Positions 61,477-64,000 of a stretch of DNA of 64,000 bases are shown piece after piece. The translations under genes and the position numbers were made by a program. The stretch is from GCA-2698665 sp047611265 (lineage in GTDB: Bacteria; Pseudomonadota; Gammaproteobacteria; GCA-002705445; GCA-002716945). Each line of letters opens with the position of its first letter. Positions within the stretch are counted from its first letter, which is position 1. The notes under the pieces were generated by a model. It had not been told where the DNA came from. It ran no database searches and saw only the letters and a program-made list of their open reading frames with translations. Where the stretch lies: contig JBLFWM010000001.1 in the NCBI GenBank assembly GCA_047611265.1, positions 1 to 64,000 of the forward strand, in the 5' to 3' direction.

Positions 61477-62879
61477 TTCAATAATTTCTTTAAATAATTT
61501 ATATCATTATGACTTATAACTTTATTATTATAAATAATATTATCTTCATTGCCCTTTCCAGAAAAAATTATTACAGTATCTTTTGTAGACATTGAAAATG
61601 CTTTCTTAATTGCTTTCTTTCTATTCGGTATAATGTAAATATTAGACTTATCTTTTATTTTCTTATGAATATCATCAATTATACTCATAGAATCTTCATT
61701 CCTTGGGTTATCATCGGTTAGAATAATTTTATCAGAATATTTTTTAGCAATTATACCCATTCTAGACCTTTTACTGATATCACGATTTCCACCACAACCA
61801 AACAAAGTTATTAAAAATAGTTTTCCAGATTGTATTTTTATATCTCTTAAAAGTAATTCTAGAGCATTTTCTGTATGCGCATAATCTATTATATATATAG
61901 CATTATTTATTTTATCATTAAAATAATTCATACGCCCCTTAATGACTTTAAATTTCTTATTTAAGATAGATTTAATTTTATTTAACGAATAACGCTCATT
62001 GAGGAGAAATTTATATAACAAAGAACGGTTAGATTTTAGAAAATTATCTTCTAATATATTTGATTCCTTAATTAAGTTATGTATTATCTTTTTATCTATA
62101 TGACTTCCATAAAATATTGTTTTTGATTTTTTTATATTACTAAATTTAGAAATAGCATTCTTGCAATCTACATTTATAAAAATATTTCCTATAGTCATAT
62201 CCAGAAGTTTTTGTTTAGATTTCGCATAATTTTTAAATGTCTTATGGTATTCAATATGATCTTTCTTGAGATTTGTTACTATAGAATCATCAAAAACTAT
62301 ATGATTTAATCTTCCCTGATGTAAGCCTTGAGAAGAACATTCTATTATAATAACATCTACTTTTTTTCTTCTAAAACTGTCAAATGTTTTATATAAAAGA
62401 TCACTTCTTGGTGTTGTATAACCAGTATGTTTTAATCTTGGGTATACCCCGTTACCTTCTGTAGAGATTATACCAACCTTTTTACCTAATTTAGTCAAAC
62501 TATCGGCAATAAGATGACAGGTCGATGTTTTACCGTCTGTACCAGTCACACCTATTATTTTTTTATTTTTAAGTGGCTCATTGTATAAATAATCAAGAAA
62601 TATATTTAAATTATTATTTAAATATTTTGATTTTAAAACTGGAATATCTTTTGTTAAGAGACTAACATCAATGGTAGTTGTTATAATTAATCCAACAATT
62701 CCATTATCTATAGCCTCATTTATATAATTATACATGCTTTTTTTGGATGAATTACTCAGGACTAATATTTTGTTTTTACAATCATCTTTGCTATGAAAAG
62801 AAAATATTTTTTTAAATTTTATAAGCTTAGGATTAATCTCTTGTGTAAACTTAATTATATTTCTAATATCACTATTCAT
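61473..62879 (-). CDS. murE: UDP-MurNAc-tripeptide synthetase, meso-diaminopimelate type
   Basis: Adds the third amino acid to the stem peptide. The 468-residue protein has the ATP motif IGVTGTDGKTSTCHL, the KKDHIEYHKTFKNYAKSK carbamylated-lysine region and DYAHTENALE. The specificity loop reads DNPRNED, the pattern of diaminopimelate-adding enzymes (lysine-adding ones differ at the Asn/Arg). The start lies 3 bases after the ftsI stop. The N-terminal 90 residues are unusually lysine-rich and divergent. Confidence 0.95.
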   Translation of the reverse strand: MNSDIRNIIKFTQEINPKLIKFKKIFSFHSKDDCKNKILVLSNSSKKSMYNYINEAIDNGIVGLIITTTIDVSLLTKDIPVLKSKYLNNNLNIFLDYLYNEPLKNKKIIGVTGTDGKTSTCHLIADSLTKLGKKVGIISTEGNGVYPRLKHTGYTTPRSDLLYKTFDSFRRKKVDVIIIECSSQGLHQGRLNHIVFDDSIVTNLKKDHIEYHKTFKNYAKSKQKLLDMTIGNIFINVDCKNAISKFSNIKKSKTIFYGSHIDKKIIHNLIKESNILEDNFLKSNRSLLYKFLLNERYSLNKIKSILNKKFKVIKGRMNYFNDKINNAIYIIDYAHTENALELLLRDIKIQSGKLFLITLFGCGGNRDISKRSRMGIIAKKYSDKIILTDDNPRNEDSMSIIDDIHKKIKDKSNIYIIPNRKKAIKKAFSMSTKDTVIIFSGKGNEDNIIYNNKVISHNDINYLKKLLK

Positions 62880-62882
62880 AAC

Positions 62883-64000
62883 CTACTTAATATCCGGATA
62901 AACTCTTAATAAATTTAATGAGTGACTCATAAATTCTTTAAATATAGGCGCAGCATGTCTTCCTCCTGATGCATTACCTTTTTTAGGATTACGAACAATA
63001 ATTGCAGCCACATACTCGGGCTTAGAAGCTGGCACAATACCTACAAATATTGCATTATGCTTATTTCTATTATATTTACCATTATCCATGGTTCTTGATG
63101 TGCCAGTTTTACCAGCAACAGAATATTTTTCTAATTTAGCTTTTCTTCCTGTCCCATCTATTTCAACAACAGATCTCATCATCTTTATAATGTCTTTAGA
63201 AATATTTTTATTTAACACTTCATCATAATAAATTTCATTCTCATCTATTTTTTCATATGTTAATTGAATTTTTTTCCCATAATTAGCTAGCGTGACATAA
63301 GCGTTAGCTAAATGTAATAATGTTGCTGAAATTCCATACCCATAACTAATAGAAGCATGATCATCTTCAGACCATTCATTATAATGATGTAGGTTGCCAT
63401 TCTGCTCACCAGGCCAGTCAATGTATAGGCTGCTACCAAAATCTAAGTCTTTCAATGTATTATATATATCCTCTTTATTGGTTTTTTTTGATATGGTTGC
63501 CGCGCCGATATTGCTTGATTTCTGAATGATTCCTTCTAGATCTAAAAACCCCAAATCCTTATAATCTTTAAGAGGTTTATTTTTTAGTTGAAAACCTAAG
63601 GATGTATTAATGGTGTAATCATAGTCAACAGATTTTGTCTCTAACGCTGTATATACAGCAAATGGTTTCATGGTAGAGCCTGGTTCAAATGTATATGTAG
63701 CTGCTTTATTTCTTATCTTGTGCCCAGTCATCTCTTGTCTATTCTTAGGATTAAATGATGGGTAATTAACCATAGAAATTATTTCACCAGTTGTATTTTT
63801 TATTAAAACAAGTGATGCACTATCAGCATTACTCCTTTCAACATGTTCTTGTAAGATATCATACCCAATAAACTGAATCCTTTTATCTAAAGATAGATGT
63901 ATATTCTGTCCAGGTATTGGTTTTTTAATAAGCTCAATTAATTCAACTGAGCGCCCAAGATTATCCTTCCTAACTTTTTTGATTCCCGGTGTAGGACTTA
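62883..64000 (-). CDS. ftsI: peptidoglycan D,D-transpeptidase FtsI (PBP3), 5'-truncated by the window
   Basis: Septal transpeptidase, anchored in the inner membrane with a periplasmic catalytic domain. The visible frame is open to position 64000, so the N terminus and membrane anchor lie beyond the edge. The PBP core is clear: LSLDKRIQ before the domain, SASLVLIKNTTGEI, the catalytic SxxK in PGSTMKPF, SSN (QKSSNIGA) and KTG (AGKTGTSRTMDNG). An internal ATG at 63771-63773 is not the real start, because the upstream sequence continues with PBP3 features. murE follows by 3 bases. Confidence 0.95.
   Translation of the reverse strand, partial: SPTPGIKKVRKDNLGRSVELIELIKKPIPGQNIHLSLDKRIQFIGYDILQEHVERSNADSASLVLIKNTTGEIISMVNYPSFNPKNRQEMTGHKIRNKAATYTFEPGSTMKPFAVYTALETKSVDYDYTINTSLGFQLKNKPLKDYKDLGFLDLEGIIQKSSNIGAATISKKTNKEDIYNTLKDLDFGSSLYIDWPGEQNGNLHHYNEWSEDDHASISYGYGISATLLHLANAYVTLANYGKKIQLTYEKIDENEIYYDEVLNKNISKDIIKMMRSVVEIDGTGRKAKLEKYSVAGKTGTSRTMDNGKYNRNKHNAIFVGIVPASKPEYVAAIIVRNPKKGNASGGRHAAPIFKEFMSHSLNLLRVYPDIK

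Noticed and set aside
62883..63773. ftsI as a gene starting at the internal ATG 63773
   Set aside because: The frame continues upstream to the window edge with PBP3-typical sequence, so it is a truncated long gene, not a short one.

Overview
The window is a gene-dense, strongly A+T-rich stretch of a bacterial chromosome. Gene families and local gene orders are gammaproteobacterial: surE-pcm-yqaA, trpS-scpA-scpB with rluB, aspS-yebC-ruvC, coaE-zapD, secA-argJ-nudix/thiE, rluD-pgeF facing bamD, and an mra/mur/fts division cluster. A soxXYZA cluster, a YeeE/TsuA-type thiosulfate transporter, TusA and several small c-type cytochromes point to a thiosulfate/sulfur-oxidising gammaproteobacterium with a streamlined genome. 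The marine SUP05/Thioglobus neighbourhood is my guess, made from gene content only. No rRNA, insertion sequence, prophage, CRISPR array or clear protein pseudogene was seen. No gene-free stretch exceeds 300 bases.

Layout. 1-3215: a partial MORN-repeat secreted protein, three serine tRNA loci (GGA, a degenerate GGA, TGA) around an MFS transporter, then serS. 3238-9403: ftsK, trxB, a small membrane ORF, thrC and hom. 9467-16787: a housekeeping block (Mth938-like protein, yqaA, pcm, surE, Smr protein, rluB, moaB, scpB/scpA, trpS, bolA, rimI). 16768-23147: family-4 UDG, leuA, pssA, ilvC, ilvN, ilvB (branched-chain amino acids plus phospholipid synthesis), with a possible leucine-rich leader peptide before leuA. 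23236-30341: DUF218 protein, tusA, bepA, soxX-soxY-soxZ-soxA, an unknown lipoprotein, an alpha/beta hydrolase, tRNA-Lys and the YeeE-type transporter (the sulfur region). 30422-36701: queC/queE, ruvC, yebC, nadA, aspS, an FmdB zinc ribbon and two single-haem cytochromes. 36707-45734: RND pump and adaptor, pgeF, rluD, bamD, nadE, a PP0621-like protein, coaE and zapD. 45738-64000: Nudix-ThiE fusion, argJ, secA, a DciA-like protein, lpxC, ftsA, ftsQ, ddl, murB, murG, ftsW, murD, mraY, murF, murE and the 3' part of ftsI.

The most striking points are these. The division/wall cluster lacks ftsZ (ftsA is followed directly by lpxC) and murC (murG is followed directly by murB). All ten convergent gene pairs meet with at most 7 bp between them or overlap, leaving no space for ordinary terminators. 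None of the four tRNA genes encodes its 3' CCA. AspRS carries the His/Gly pair of non-discriminating enzymes. The sox cluster ends in an unrecognised lipoprotein and holds no soxB or soxCD. Starts were moved downstream wherever the longest frame ran into a tRNA or a neighbouring gene; these cases are stated in each entry.
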